Source of the DNA: CAVWCQ01 sp963753545 | Lineage (GTDB): Bacteria; Chloroflexota; Anaerolineae; Aggregatilineales; Aggregatilineaceae | Assembly (NCBI GenBank): GCA_963753545.1 | Contig: CAVWCQ010000008.1 | Location: 2,542,001 to 2,606,000, forward strand | DNA: 64,000 nt | Direction of reading: 5' to 3' | In this document: one piece after another, positions 38,996-47,645 of the stretch | How positions within the stretch are numbered: the stretch's first letter is position 1 | How the letters are laid out: each line of letters begins with the position of its first letter | Position numbers and translations under genes: made by a program | The notes under the pieces: model-generated | What the model was told of the DNA's origin: nothing | What the model saw: only the letters and a program-made list of their open reading frames with translations | Databases searched by the model: none

Positions 38996-39937
38996 CTATC
39001 CGTGCACAATACGGGTGCCGGATTCGCCGCGCAGCGCCCGCCCAATATTTTCGGGGTTGGTGATCATGGCTTCTTTGCCGCCCTGATCCATATAGCTCAA
39101 CACGGCTTCAATCTTGGGAAGCATGCTGCCAGGAGCAAAATGGCCCTGTGCCATATATTGGCGGGCTTCCTCAACGGTCATCTGGCTCAGCCATTTTTGA
39201 TCGGGCTTATTGAAGTTGATCGCCACCTGGGGCACTTCCGTCGAAATCATAAACAGATCGGCTTTCAGACCAACAGACAGCAGGCTCGTCCCCCGGTCCT
39301 TATCGATCACGGCATTCACGCCCTTCAAGTCGCCGTTTTCGTCGCGAACGACGGGAATGCCGCCGCCGCCGACGCAGATCACGACAAAATTGTTTTGAAC
39401 CAGGGTGTTGATCGCGCCAAGCTCGACGATTTCTTTGGGGATGGGCGAAGCCACCACGCGGCGATACCCGCGCCCGGCGTCTTCAACAACCGTCCAGCCC
39501 ATATCTTCGAACTTTTTGCCCTCTTCCTGCGACATAAACCCGCCAATGGGCTTGTTGGGTTTCTGGAAGGCTGTATCATTCCGATCGACCAGAGTTTGCG
39601 TGACGACGGTCACAGTCGGACGTTCGAGGTTCATCTTCCGCAGTTGGTTCGACAGCGCCTGCTGCATCATATAGCCAATCGCGCCCTGTGTATCGGCTCC
39701 AATCACATCCATCGGCGTAAAGTGAACTTCGTGCGCGGCCAATTCATTGCGGCGCAGAATAAAGCCAACCTGGGGGCCGTTGCCGTGCGTGATCACGACG
39801 CGCCAACCCGCTTCGATCATCTGGGCAATATGCTTGCATGTTTCGTAGACGGCTTCCCACTGGTGTTTCACATCGGGATGGTGCTTGTCCAAAATCAGGG
39901 AGTTGCCACCGACAGCGATTACGGCAGTTTTTGTCAT
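38996..39937 (-). CDS. arcC: Carbamate kinase
   Basis: 313 residues. Transfers phosphate from carbamoyl phosphate to ADP, giving ATP, CO2 and ammonia. Amino-acid-kinase motifs: AVGGNSLIL, VITHGNGPQVGFILRRNEL, IGADTQGAIGYM, SPIPKEIVELGAI, VICVGGGGIPVV and GVNAVIDKDRGTSLLS, with GSMLPKIEA near the C-terminus. In arginine-type pathways it pairs with a carbamoyltransferase; here two carbamoyltransferases lie just upstream, so the trio could recover one ATP per carbamoyl group released from a ring-opened purine. Confidence 0.96.
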   Translation of the reverse strand: MTKTAVIAVGGNSLILDKHHPDVKHQWEAVYETCKHIAQMIEAGWRVVITHGNGPQVGFILRRNELAAHEVHFTPMDVIGADTQGAIGYMMQQALSNQLRKMNLERPTVTVVTQTLVDRNDTAFQKPNKPIGGFMSQEEGKKFEDMGWTVVEDAGRGYRRVVASPIPKEIVELGAINTLVQNNFVVICVGGGGIPVVRDENGDLKGVNAVIDKDRGTSLLSVGLKADLFMISTEVPQVAINFNKPDQKWLSQMTVEEARQYMAQGHFAPGSMLPKIEAVLSYMDQGGKEAMITNPENIGRALRGESGTRIVHG

Positions 39938-40063
39938 CTGTTTACCCTCGCGTATCTCGTTTTTAAGAATAAAAATACAGTATTTGGGATATAACAGCCG
40001 ATCACCTGCCTAAAACAGTAGATCGGCTGTTTTGATTTATACCCTCAAGGCAGGTTATAGACT

Positions 40064-41044
40064 CTAGCGCATGGTGAGCGCCATAACCGCCTTCTGGACG
40101 TGTAAACGATTTTCGGCTTCGTCGTAAACGGCGCTCTGCGGGCCATCGATCACGGCATCGGTCACTTCGATGTTCCGGTCAGCGGGCAGGCAGTGCAGAT
40201 AGGGCGCGTGATCATTTGCCAGCGCCATGCGCCGCTCGTCAGCAATCCAATCCTTGTACTTGTCGGCGATTTTCTTGGACTCTTCCATATCTGTCGTGGT
40301 CATGGTTGCGCCCCAGCTCTTGGGATAAACCACATCCGCGCCTGTGAAGCCTTCATCGAAGTCTTCGCTGATTTCAAAGCTGCCGCCGGATTTGCGCGCG
40401 TTCTCGCGGGCCAGGTCTTCGATTTCGGGCATGAGTTTGAACTCCGGCGGACGGGTCAGGCGCACATTCATGCCATAGCGGGTCGCCAGAGTGATCATGC
40501 TCTGCGGAACCGACAGCGGTTTCTGATAGCTGGAGGCATAGGCCCAGGACATATTGAGGGTCTTGCCACGCACATCGCGCCCAAACCATTCGAAGATGGT
40601 CATCATGTCAGCCAGTGATTGGAAGGGATGATACCAGTCGCACTGCATATTGAGGACAGGTACGCGGCTGTACTGGGCTACGTCGCGGATATACTTATTG
40701 CCAACGCCCCAATCGACCTGCCGGATGGCGATTCCGTCGCAGTAACGCCCGACGATTTCACCGATTTCCTTAGCCGTGTCGCCGTGTGCGATCTGAGTCG
40801 TGCGGCTCTCAATAAACTGAGCATGGCCGCCAAGCTGGGCCATTCCCGCTTCAAAGCTAATACGGGTGCGCGTGCTGGAGAAGAAGAACATCATTGCCAA
40901 CACTTTATCGCGCAGCAGGGCATGAGGTTCTCCCAAAGCGCGCTTGCGCTTCAGGTCGAAGGCCACTTCAAAGATCGTGTTGACTTCGTCTTGAGTCCAT
41001 TCATCGGGCGTGATCATGTCACGACCAACAAGATGCGTTTGCAT
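40064..41044 (-). CDS. ygeW: YgeW-type knotted carbamoyltransferase
   Basis: 326 residues. Carbamoyl-phosphate motif SSTRTRISFE, then AHGDTAKEIGEIVGRYCD, HPFQSLADMMTIFEWF and HCLPADR. The central part (SWAYASSYQKPLSVPQS, RYGMNVRLTRPPEF, ARKSGGSFEISEDF, ADVVYPKSWGA) closely follows E. coli YgeW as I recall it, a carbamoyltransferase of unusual knotted type related to N-acetylornithine carbamoyltransferase. YgeW is a core member of anaerobic purine-degradation clusters. Its usual direction there would be release of carbamoyl phosphate for carbamate kinase, the next gene. The natural amine substrate is not given by sequence. Confidence 0.9.
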   Translation of the reverse strand: MQTHLVGRDMITPDEWTQDEVNTIFEVAFDLKRKRALGEPHALLRDKVLAMMFFFSSTRTRISFEAGMAQLGGHAQFIESRTTQIAHGDTAKEIGEIVGRYCDGIAIRQVDWGVGNKYIRDVAQYSRVPVLNMQCDWYHPFQSLADMMTIFEWFGRDVRGKTLNMSWAYASSYQKPLSVPQSMITLATRYGMNVRLTRPPEFKLMPEIEDLARENARKSGGSFEISEDFDEGFTGADVVYPKSWGATMTTTDMEESKKIADKYKDWIADERRMALANDHAPYLHCLPADRNIEVTDAVIDGPQSAVYDEAENRLHVQKAVMALTMR

Positions 41045-41118
41045 AGAATTGTTTCCTTTTCAAAATCTAAAAATAGCTGTGAGAAAGGGGCATGGTAACC
41101 ATGCCCCACTTTTGTCTA

Positions 41119-42072
41119 TTATTCCATTGCGCCCAGAATGAGAGCGAGCAGCGACATCCGTACCAACACGCCGTTATAGGCTTCCACCCAATAGCGCTGG
41201 AAGCGAGTGTTGTCGACGTCCTGGCTCAGTTCGTCCTGGCGTGGCAGGGAGTGCAGCACAATGGCATCACCCTTGGCTTTTTCGAAGAGAAGCTGTTTGG
41301 TCACCTGGTAGTTGGCGGGGGTGCGGCCCTTGTCGGACTTCACTTCTTCGCGGGCTTTGGTGTAGTCGGGCTGGACAACGGGTTCCATATAAACGACGTC
41401 CGCTTCACCGATCACCTGCTCGATGTGTTCCTTACGCGTGAAGTTAAAGCCCATGTCGCGGGCTTCCTTCTCGAATTCAGGCAGGAAGTACATTTCGTCG
41501 GGGGCGATGACGTACACCTTGGAGTCGAACTTGCTCAAAGCATAGCTCAGGCTGTGCATGGTGCGCATCCGCATATCACCGATCATGATCCAGGTCAGGC
41601 CGTCGAGTGTGCCGCGCTGACGCCAGATGGTGAAGGTATCGGTCAAAATCTGGGTAGGATGTTCGCCCCAGCCGTCACCGCAGTTGATCACGGGGACGCT
41701 GCTGTGCATTGCGGCTTCGTGGGGAGCGCCCTGCTGGAAGTGACGCATGGCAATCACGTCGCCGTAGTATTCCAGCATCTTGACGGTGTCCTGGATACCT
41801 TCCTGGTAGAAGTCACCGGCGCGGGTCATCTTGGCATCGGAAAAGCCGGTCACATGGCCACCGAGGCGGTGCATGGCAGCTTCGGTCGCCAGCCGGGTGC
41901 GCGTGCTGGGCTGGTAGAAGGCTGTCACCAGAGTTTTGCTGCTCAGCAGATTGCCATTTTGGCGATCACGGGCATAGGGTTCGAGGCGCTCGGCAATTTC
42001 GAATACACGAAAATACTCGTGACGATCAAAATCCTTAAGGGACAGAATGTCACGACCCATAAAACTACGCAT
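41119..42072 (-). CDS. Aspartate-carbamoyltransferase-family protein
   Basis: 317 residues. Carbamoyl-phosphate motif QPSTRTRLATE, GDGWGEHPTQILTDTFTI, IGDMRMRTMHSLSYALS, VLHSLPRQDELSQDVD and C-terminal EAYNGVLVRMSLLAL, as in PyrB. ATG at 42072 follows GAGGAG by 8 nt. It could be biosynthetic PyrB, but no pyrI, pyrC or other pyrimidine genes are nearby and it sits between YgeW and the hydantoinase, so a catabolic role on a ureido compound is possible. The two carbamoyltransferases are clearly from different subfamilies and not a recent duplicate. Confidence 0.85.
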   Translation of the reverse strand: MRSFMGRDILSLKDFDRHEYFRVFEIAERLEPYARDRQNGNLLSSKTLVTAFYQPSTRTRLATEAAMHRLGGHVTGFSDAKMTRAGDFYQEGIQDTVKMLEYYGDVIAMRHFQQGAPHEAAMHSSVPVINCGDGWGEHPTQILTDTFTIWRQRGTLDGLTWIMIGDMRMRTMHSLSYALSKFDSKVYVIAPDEMYFLPEFEKEARDMGFNFTRKEHIEQVIGEADVVYMEPVVQPDYTKAREEVKSDKGRTPANYQVTKQLLFEKAKGDAIVLHSLPRQDELSQDVDNTRFQRYWVEAYNGVLVRMSLLALILGAME

Positions 42073-42258
42073 TTTTTAGTCTCCTCTATTGGTAAATTTT
42101 ACAGGCTCCTCATTGCCCGAGGGCACAGGAACCTGGTGATAACCCAAAATCATGTGTGGTTCATGCACGTGGATCGGTGAGCATACCACGCCTTTGGCAA
42201 AAAAGGAAGCACTGTCCTCCAATTGAGCCGTAGGACCGTTGACTATTCTATTTTTATT

Positions 42259-43687
42259 TTATTTTTCTGCCAATGCGACAAATGGCTTACCCTGGATAAA
42301 CCGTCCGCGTCCTTGTTCAGCCACAAAACGGCCATCTTCGACCAGGACTTCGCCCCGGCTGAGGACGGTTCGCACCCGGCCCCGGACCTTCATTCCTTCG
42401 TATGGTGTATATCCTCCTATCGTGTGTTGTTTTTCAGATTCAACAGTGGTGTTCCCTGATGGATCGTAGATCAACAGATCGGCATCGCTGCCAGGGGCAA
42501 TCACACCCTTGCGTGGAAACAGCCCAAACAGGCGGGCCGGTTCGGTAGACATCAGCCGTGCGAGTTCAGTCAGAGGGAGGGGTCGGATCGACTCACCTTG
42601 CGCCTGCCGTTCGCACGGGATGTGGTAGCTGTAGGTATATGTCAGGGCAAACGACGTTTCCAGGCCGGGTAGACCGCCGGGCGTTTTTGCGAATTCCGGG
42701 TGTGCCTGCTTCTGGGCAAGCGTATAGTCGCAGTGGTCGGTTGAAACGGCGCTCAGCACGCGAAAAGAGGCCATCAGATCGACCATCCAGTTGACCGGGC
42801 GCAGCGGCGGCTGCAAGATATAGTGTTCGGCATTGGGCGCGCTGTAGTGGCTGTCATCCAGCAGAAAGTACTGCGGACAGGTCTCGCAGTAAACGGGCGG
42901 CCAGTTGCCAGATCGATGCGCCCTGGCGACCTGCCGGATCGACTCCGCTGTTGAGCAGTGCACAATGTAAAGGGCGGCCCCCGTGATTTTGCCCAGGTAC
43001 ATCACCCTGCGTATCGCTTCGACTTCGGCCTCCGGAGGCCGCGCCTCACCGTGAAACGCCCAACTGGTCTGTCCGCTGTCCACCAATCGCGCCGTCGCGT
43101 CGGTCACAATAGCATCATTTTCGCAGTGAACCATCGCGATCATGTCCTTCGGCATCACCCGGAAGGTGTGCAGCAGGATCGAATTGTCCGCGTAGTAGTT
43201 GGGACGGTAGGTGGTATACAACTTGATGCTGGGCACGCCCATCGCACGCAGTTCTTCCAGCCAACGCCGCGCCTCAGCCGGATCGCGCGGGAGATCTGTC
43301 ACCATCATATGCAGCCCATAATCGATCATGCGCTGGCTTGCACTCGTTCAGGCGCGCGTCGAGGGCATCGTGAAAGGTCATGCCGGGGAACTGCGTCGCA
43401 AAATCGACGACCGTCGTCACACCACCAAAAGCCGCCGTGCGCGTGCCGATTTCCCAGTTATCCGCCGTCTGGTAAATCCCTGTATCAAGCTGGATGTGGG
43501 TATGGGGGTCGATCAGGCCGGGGAACACATAACAGCCGCGTGCGTCGATGGTGCGCGCTCCACCCCACAGTTCTGCATTCCAGACCGCGATACCCATAAT
43601 GCGGCTGTCTTCGATCAAAACATCACACTCCCGTATACCGGAGGGAGTAACCACTCGTCCACCACGAACAGCAATACGCAAGCCCAT
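42259..43687 (-). CDS. hyuA: D-hydantoinase/dihydropyrimidinase-type cyclic amidohydrolase (one frame break)
   Basis: About 475 residues after joining the frames near 43320. First frame: GGRVVTPSGIRECD, VFPGLIDPHTHIQLD and GGVTTVVDFATQF. Second frame: SIKLYTTYRPNY (the lysine that is carbamylated to bridge the metals), IVHCSTAES, STDHCDYTLAQKQ with the metal-binding Asp, GLETSFALTYTY and GSDADLLIYDP. Opens cyclic amide rings. Neighbours (8-oxoguanine deaminase 11 nt upstream, carbamoyltransferases below) point to a hydantoin or oxidised-purine ring product. HyuA is part of the described purine clusters. The break is a base in a GCGC stretch. Confidence 0.9.
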
Positions 43688-43698
43688 CCCGTTTCCTC

Positions 43699-45063
43699 CT
43701 AAAGCGACTCGCCATTCACCAGCGCTCTGGCGATGGTATTATGGCGTTCGATCACCGGCTCGATTTCCAGGGTGGTCAGATGCCCCTCGCGAACGACAAC
43801 ACGGCCATTGATCACGCTGTAGTTGACGTTGGGTGAAGTACAAAACAGCAGGGCCGCCACTGGATCGTGCCAGGATCCTGCAAATGCGACGGTGTTCAGA
43901 TTATAAGCAATAAAATCGGCAGCCATACCAGGGCGAAGGATACCGATATCGTCACGCCCCAAAACGCGCGCCCCGCCCCGCGTCGCCAGTTCAAGCGACT
44001 CACGGGCAGTCAGGGCCTTTGGATCGCCCTTCACGCGCTGCATGAGCATCGCCATGCGTGCCTCGTTGAGCAGATGGCTGCTATCGTTGCTGGCCGAGCC
44101 ATCCACGCCCAGACCAACTGGCACATGGTGATCAAGCATGGCGCGCACAGGGGCGATTTCGCTGGCAAGGCGACCATTACTGGCTGGGCAGTGCGCCACG
44201 CCCGTCCCGGTGCGTCCGAACAACTGGATCGCGTCAGCCGAGAGGTGAACACAGTGCGCGTGCCACACGTCCTCACCCACCCAGCCAACATCCTCCGCGT
44301 AATCGCCGGGCAGCAGGCCAAACTGCTGCAAGCTGTACTGCACATCGGGTGCGGTCTCAGCCAGATGGGTATGCAGTCGAACGCCCGGATAACTGCGGGC
44401 CAGGGCTGCTGCCTGACGCATCAGATCGCGGGTAACACTGAACGGCGAACAAGGCGCAACCGTGATGCGCAGCATCGCACCCCGGCTGTTATCGTGGAAA
44501 GTCTCGATCACGCGCTGGCAGTCGCGCAGGATCGCGTCTTCGTCTTCAACCACGCTGTCGGGCGGCAGTCCCCCCTGGCTCTGTCCCAGGCTCATGCTGC
44601 CCCGGCTGGCATGAAAGCGCATCCCGACTTGCTGCACGCCCTGGATTTCGTCGTCCAGGCGGGAGCCGTTAGGGAACATATAGAGATGATCGCTGGCCGT
44701 CGTACAGCCAGAGAGAACCAGTTCGGCAGCGGCAATGGTGGCGCTCACCCTGATCGCTTCGGGGGTCAGCCGTGCCCAGATCGGATAGAGAGTCACCAGC
44801 CAGTCAAACAGTTCTTGATCCTGGCAGGCAGGTACAGCACGCGTGAGGGTCTGGTAAAAGTGATGATGCGTATTCACCAGCCCCGGCAGCACTACATGAT
44901 CAGTCAGATCGATCACCTCGTCGGCTGTTTGAGGCAGATCGGCGGTTGTGCCTACCGCTTCGATGATGTTATCCCGGACAAAAAGCGCGCCATCAGGAAT
45001 TTCCTGGCGCGCATCGTCCATGGTCACCAACATATGGGCATGCTTTGCAAGCAAAGTAGTCAT
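43699..45063 (-). CDS. 8-oxoguanine deaminase (TrzA/AtzB-like amidohydrolase)
   Basis: 454 residues. LVNTHHHFYQTLTRAVP near residue 60 supplies metal His; RLHTHLAETAPD, AHCVHLS, HCPASNGRL and GVDGSASNDSSHL complete the active site. The combination FYQTLTRAVP and the Ser/Asn-rich GSASNDSSHLL are typical of 8-oxoguanine deaminases, which turn 8-oxoguanine into urate. It would feed oxidised bases directly to the urate level of the pathway. Alternatives are other guanine- or melamine-type deaminases of the same family. It lies 66 nt after folD. Confidence 0.87.
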   Translation of the reverse strand: MTTLLAKHAHMLVTMDDARQEIPDGALFVRDNIIEAVGTTADLPQTADEVIDLTDHVVLPGLVNTHHHFYQTLTRAVPACQDQELFDWLVTLYPIWARLTPEAIRVSATIAAAELVLSGCTTASDHLYMFPNGSRLDDEIQGVQQVGMRFHASRGSMSLGQSQGGLPPDSVVEDEDAILRDCQRVIETFHDNSRGAMLRITVAPCSPFSVTRDLMRQAAALARSYPGVRLHTHLAETAPDVQYSLQQFGLLPGDYAEDVGWVGEDVWHAHCVHLSADAIQLFGRTGTGVAHCPASNGRLASEIAPVRAMLDHHVPVGLGVDGSASNDSSHLLNEARMAMLMQRVKGDPKALTARESLELATRGGARVLGRDDIGILRPGMAADFIAYNLNTVAFAGSWHDPVAALLFCTSPNVNYSVINGRVVVREGHLTTLEIEPVIERHNTIARALVNGESL

Positions 45064-45129
45064 TTTTGTTGTCCTAGACGGTGGGCGCGCACCATACAGG
45101 TCGCGCCCTGATCAATCACAAAGTTTAAC

Positions 45130-46017
45130 TTAAGCGAGGGTGGGCAGGGTGAGTTCTGCGCCACGGAGCGTATTTTTGAGCAGCATGGCAATCGTCATGG
45201 GGCCAACACCGCGTGGTACAGGGGTGATCGCACTGGCGACTTCTTTTGCTTCCTCAAAGTCCACATCACCGACCTGCCTGTAACCGCGCTTGCTGGTCGG
45301 ATCGTCTACCCGGTTAATGCCAACATCGATAACCACCGCGCCCGGTTTGATCCAGTCGCCCTTGACCATGTAGGGGCGGCCCACTGCTGCGACCAGAATA
45401 TCGGCCTGACGGCAAACAGCAGGCAGATCTTTCGTCCGGCTGTGGCAAATCGTCACCGTCGCATTGCGGTGGATGAGCAGCAGCGCTGTCGGCATCCCCA
45501 CAATATTGCTGCGGCCCAGCACGACCGCGTTTGCTCCATCGAATTTGACGCCCGTTTCTTCCAGCAGGACGATCACGCCGTGCGGCGTGCAGGGGATAAA
45601 CTGGGGTTCGCGGCCCTTCATCGCCAGCCGTCCGATATTCACCGGGTGGAATCCATCGACATCTTTGTTCAGATTGATAGCGCCCAGGATAGCCTCTTCG
45701 TTGAGGTGCTTGGGCAGTGGAAGCTGGACGAGAATGCCGTGCACGCGCGAGTTGGCACTCAGGTCTTTGACAAGCCCTTCGACTTCTTCCTGAGTTGCCG
45801 TTGCCGGGAGTTCGTGTCCGAACGAGATGATACCGGCTTCTTCGCACGCTTTATGCTTCATCCGCACATAGGTCTGTGAAGCCGGATCTTCGCCAACCAG
45901 GACTGTCGCCAGACCAGGGCGTATGCCATGCTCAGCCTCAAGTTTTTTCACGTCCTCAGCGATCTGGCCCCGAATACGGGCGGCAATTGCCGTTCCATCA
46001 ATTAAGGTAGCAGTCAT
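45130..46017 (-). CDS. folD: Methylenetetrahydrofolate dehydrogenase/cyclohydrolase FolD
   Basis: 295 residues. Interconverts methylene-, methenyl- and formyl-THF with NADP(H). Catalytic Tyr50 and Lys54 in TYVRMK, GILVQLPLPKHL, DVDGFHPVN, CTPHGVIVLLEE, VLGRSNIVGMP and GAVVIDVGINR are present. It is the first gene of the minus-strand cluster, 66 nt upstream of the deaminase. FolD is housekeeping, but anaerobic purine breakdown delivers one-carbon units to folate, so its place at the head of the operon may be functional. Confidence 0.96.
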   Translation of the reverse strand: MTATLIDGTAIAARIRGQIAEDVKKLEAEHGIRPGLATVLVGEDPASQTYVRMKHKACEEAGIISFGHELPATATQEEVEGLVKDLSANSRVHGILVQLPLPKHLNEEAILGAINLNKDVDGFHPVNIGRLAMKGREPQFIPCTPHGVIVLLEETGVKFDGANAVVLGRSNIVGMPTALLLIHRNATVTICHSRTKDLPAVCRQADILVAAVGRPYMVKGDWIKPGAVVIDVGINRVDDPTSKRGYRQVGDVDFEEAKEVASAITPVPRGVGPMTIAMLLKNTLRGAELTLPTLA

Positions 46018-46189
46018 TCGTTTTTAACCCTTTCCAATAACTTGTTTCTTTGACCCATGAGACTAGCACGACTCTGCCGTAAAAACCAGTGAGGGGGCTG
46101 CCACTCCGCCTGTTTTCAGCGTGGATCAAAACAGTCCGCCGTGCTAAACTAGGATCCAAACAGGTGTTCAAGGTTGGGAAGGTAGTGCA

Positions 46190-47176
46190 ATGCCGGATAA
46201 CGGAATCCTCTTCGTACTCGTTGGTGCCTCTGGTGCAGGCAAAAACACGGTGATGAAATGCGTCTTTCAAGACTTTACCAATCTGCGCCAACTGGCAACC
46301 ATAACCACACGCGGGATTCGAGCGGGCGAACAGGAAGGCCGCGAACACTGTTTTGTCACTCCGGAACGGTTCCTGGACTTGATCGAAACAGAAGCCCTCG
46401 TCGAATGGCAGCGAGTTCATGGCAATGATCTGTACGGTACGCCGCGCCAGACCGTCGATGAAGCAATGGCGGCTGGCCACGATTTGATTGCTGATGTCGA
46501 TTTTTTGGGCGCATCGAAGCTCAAAGAGGCGTATCCCGACCACACCGTTCTGATCTTCGTCACCCCGTCGCGGCTCGATATCCTGGCTGAACGTATCCAG
46601 AAGCGCGGCAATATTTCCCCTGACGAACTGGTGGGACGGTTGGAGCGGGCCAGATTCGAGATGACCTTTGTGCCGCAGTGCGATTACCTGATTCTCAATG
46701 ACGTTATCGAGACTGCCGCCGAACATCTCCATCAAATCATTTTGAGCGAACGCACACGGCGGCGGGGAGAAGGTGATCCGGAGAGGCCGCTGCTGCCGCG
46801 CCATGCCTTCCACTGTCTGGTTACGGCATTGATCCAGCATGACGATAAGCTGCTGGTCAAGTCAGACTCTCTCATCCAGCCCAAACTGCCGTCGTTCCCC
46901 CTTGAAGGCGATGATCTGGGGCAGCCACACGAAGTATTGCAGCGAAAAATCCTGAACCTGCTGGGCCATCCAATTCGCATAAACTCCGTTGTGGACGAAC
47001 GATTTGACTTTGTTGCACCCAATCATGTCGCTATCGTGACGGCAGGCGATCAAATCTTTATCGACTTCACCTACAAGGCTTCGCTGGAATCGCAGGATAG
47101 GGTCGATGGCTGGGAGTGGCGATCACTCGCCTCCCTGATGCTGTCTGCCCCCCTGGGCGAATTGGTCACCATCTAA
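46190..47176 (+). CDS. Guanylate-kinase-like domain fused to an unknown C-terminal domain
   Basis: 328 residues. Residues 1-190 look like a guanylate kinase: P-loop GASGAGKNT (one Ser/Thr of the usual GKS/T is Asn), ITTRGIRAGEQEGREHCFV, VEWQRVHGNDLYGTP and HTVLIFVTPSR, with RFEMTFVPQCDYLILND. Residues ~200-328 (HAFHCLVTALIQHDDKLLV, PSFPLEGDDLGQPHEV, RINSVVDERFDFV, WEWRSLASLMLS) recall a NUDIX-like beta-alpha-beta sandwich, but I see no Nudix box. It may be a diverged GMP kinase or a regulator. It diverges from folD. Confidence 0.75.
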   Translation: MPDNGILFVLVGASGAGKNTVMKCVFQDFTNLRQLATITTRGIRAGEQEGREHCFVTPERFLDLIETEALVEWQRVHGNDLYGTPRQTVDEAMAAGHDLIADVDFLGASKLKEAYPDHTVLIFVTPSRLDILAERIQKRGNISPDELVGRLERARFEMTFVPQCDYLILNDVIETAAEHLHQIILSERTRRRGEGDPERPLLPRHAFHCLVTALIQHDDKLLVKSDSLIQPKLPSFPLEGDDLGQPHEVLQRKILNLLGHPIRINSVVDERFDFVAPNHVAIVTAGDQIFIDFTYKASLESQDRVDGWEWRSLASLMLSAPLGELVTI

Positions 47177-47179
47177 CGT

Positions 47180-47210
47180 TTGCACATCCGCGCTCGTCTG
47201 CTCGTATAAT
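47180..47210 (+). promoter_or_regulatory. candidate promoter upstream of rpoD leader
   Basis: Perfect -10 TATAAT at 47205-47210 with TTGCAC at 47180-47185 as a -35 (spacer 19 nt, long). Predicted transcription start near 47217, just downstream of the guanylate-kinase stop. Good -10 match; spacing is the weak point. Confidence 0.55.
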
Positions 47211-47499
47211 GGTAGCTCACGTGCTTTGCTGAGGCGCTTGCGTTACACTTTTTATAAAATCAATCCATGCTTCCCACCACGGGAGCGATCGTAAGTTCCT
47301 GTAACACCTTGATAAGCCATTTTGTATCTCTTTGGTATTGCGCGAAAAGTGCGGTATGCTTTTCCGGCTTTGGACCATTGCCGTCAGGTTTGTGACATAA
47401 ACTCTGATCGTGTGGCATACTATAGGCACCCTTAAAACACTGGAAAATGTCTAAATTCGTTTTTGATCTTTTGCCAGGTATTTTGTAAAGCTGAAGTGC

Positions 47500-47521
47500 C
47501 AGCCGTTTGTACGGCTGCGTT
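47500..47521 (+). terminator. hairpin with T-run inside the rpoD leader
   Basis: Stem CAGCCGT / ACGGCTG (7 bp) with loop TTGT, followed shortly by GCGTTTTTG. It has the shape of an intrinsic terminator or attenuator; the rpoD ATG is about 125 nt farther. It may end a small RNA or the guanylate-kinase transcript. Confidence 0.55.
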
Positions 47522-47645
47522 TTTGTTCTAATCGCACCCCTGCCTGTCCATAGCAGGGGATAAATTTGTGCGCCCATTTCAGGACTTACAGATCGCTTTG
47601 CTGTCTGTAGAGACTGTTTGATAAAAGGCTCAATAGTTACACTCT

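Larger units (their letters stand above)
47177..47645 (+). other. Long leader/gap upstream of rpoD
   Basis: 469 nt with no convincing protein gene. It contains a promoter-like pair (47180-47210), about 290 nt of AT-richer sequence, and a terminator-like hairpin with T5 at 47500-47521, about 120 nt before the rpoD ATG. It could encode a small RNA or an attenuated leader. No 6S RNA, tmRNA or riboswitch consensus was recognised. Confidence 0.5.

Noticed and set aside
41119..42072. Naming the second carbamoyltransferase pyrB outright
   Set aside because: The family fits, but no other pyrimidine genes are near and the neighbours are catabolic; left without a symbol.
42073..42258. A purine or Mo-cofactor riboswitch before the second carbamoyltransferase
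   Set aside because: No conserved core of either riboswitch class was found in this 186-nt gap.
14107..46017. A genomic island or prophage
   Set aside because: No integrase, transposase, att-like repeats or tRNA at either end, and base composition looks like that of the flanks.
47217..47521. 6S RNA or tmRNA in the rpoD leader
   Set aside because: No tag-peptide frame, tRNA-like end or 6S-type paired arms could be traced; only a terminator hairpin is clear.
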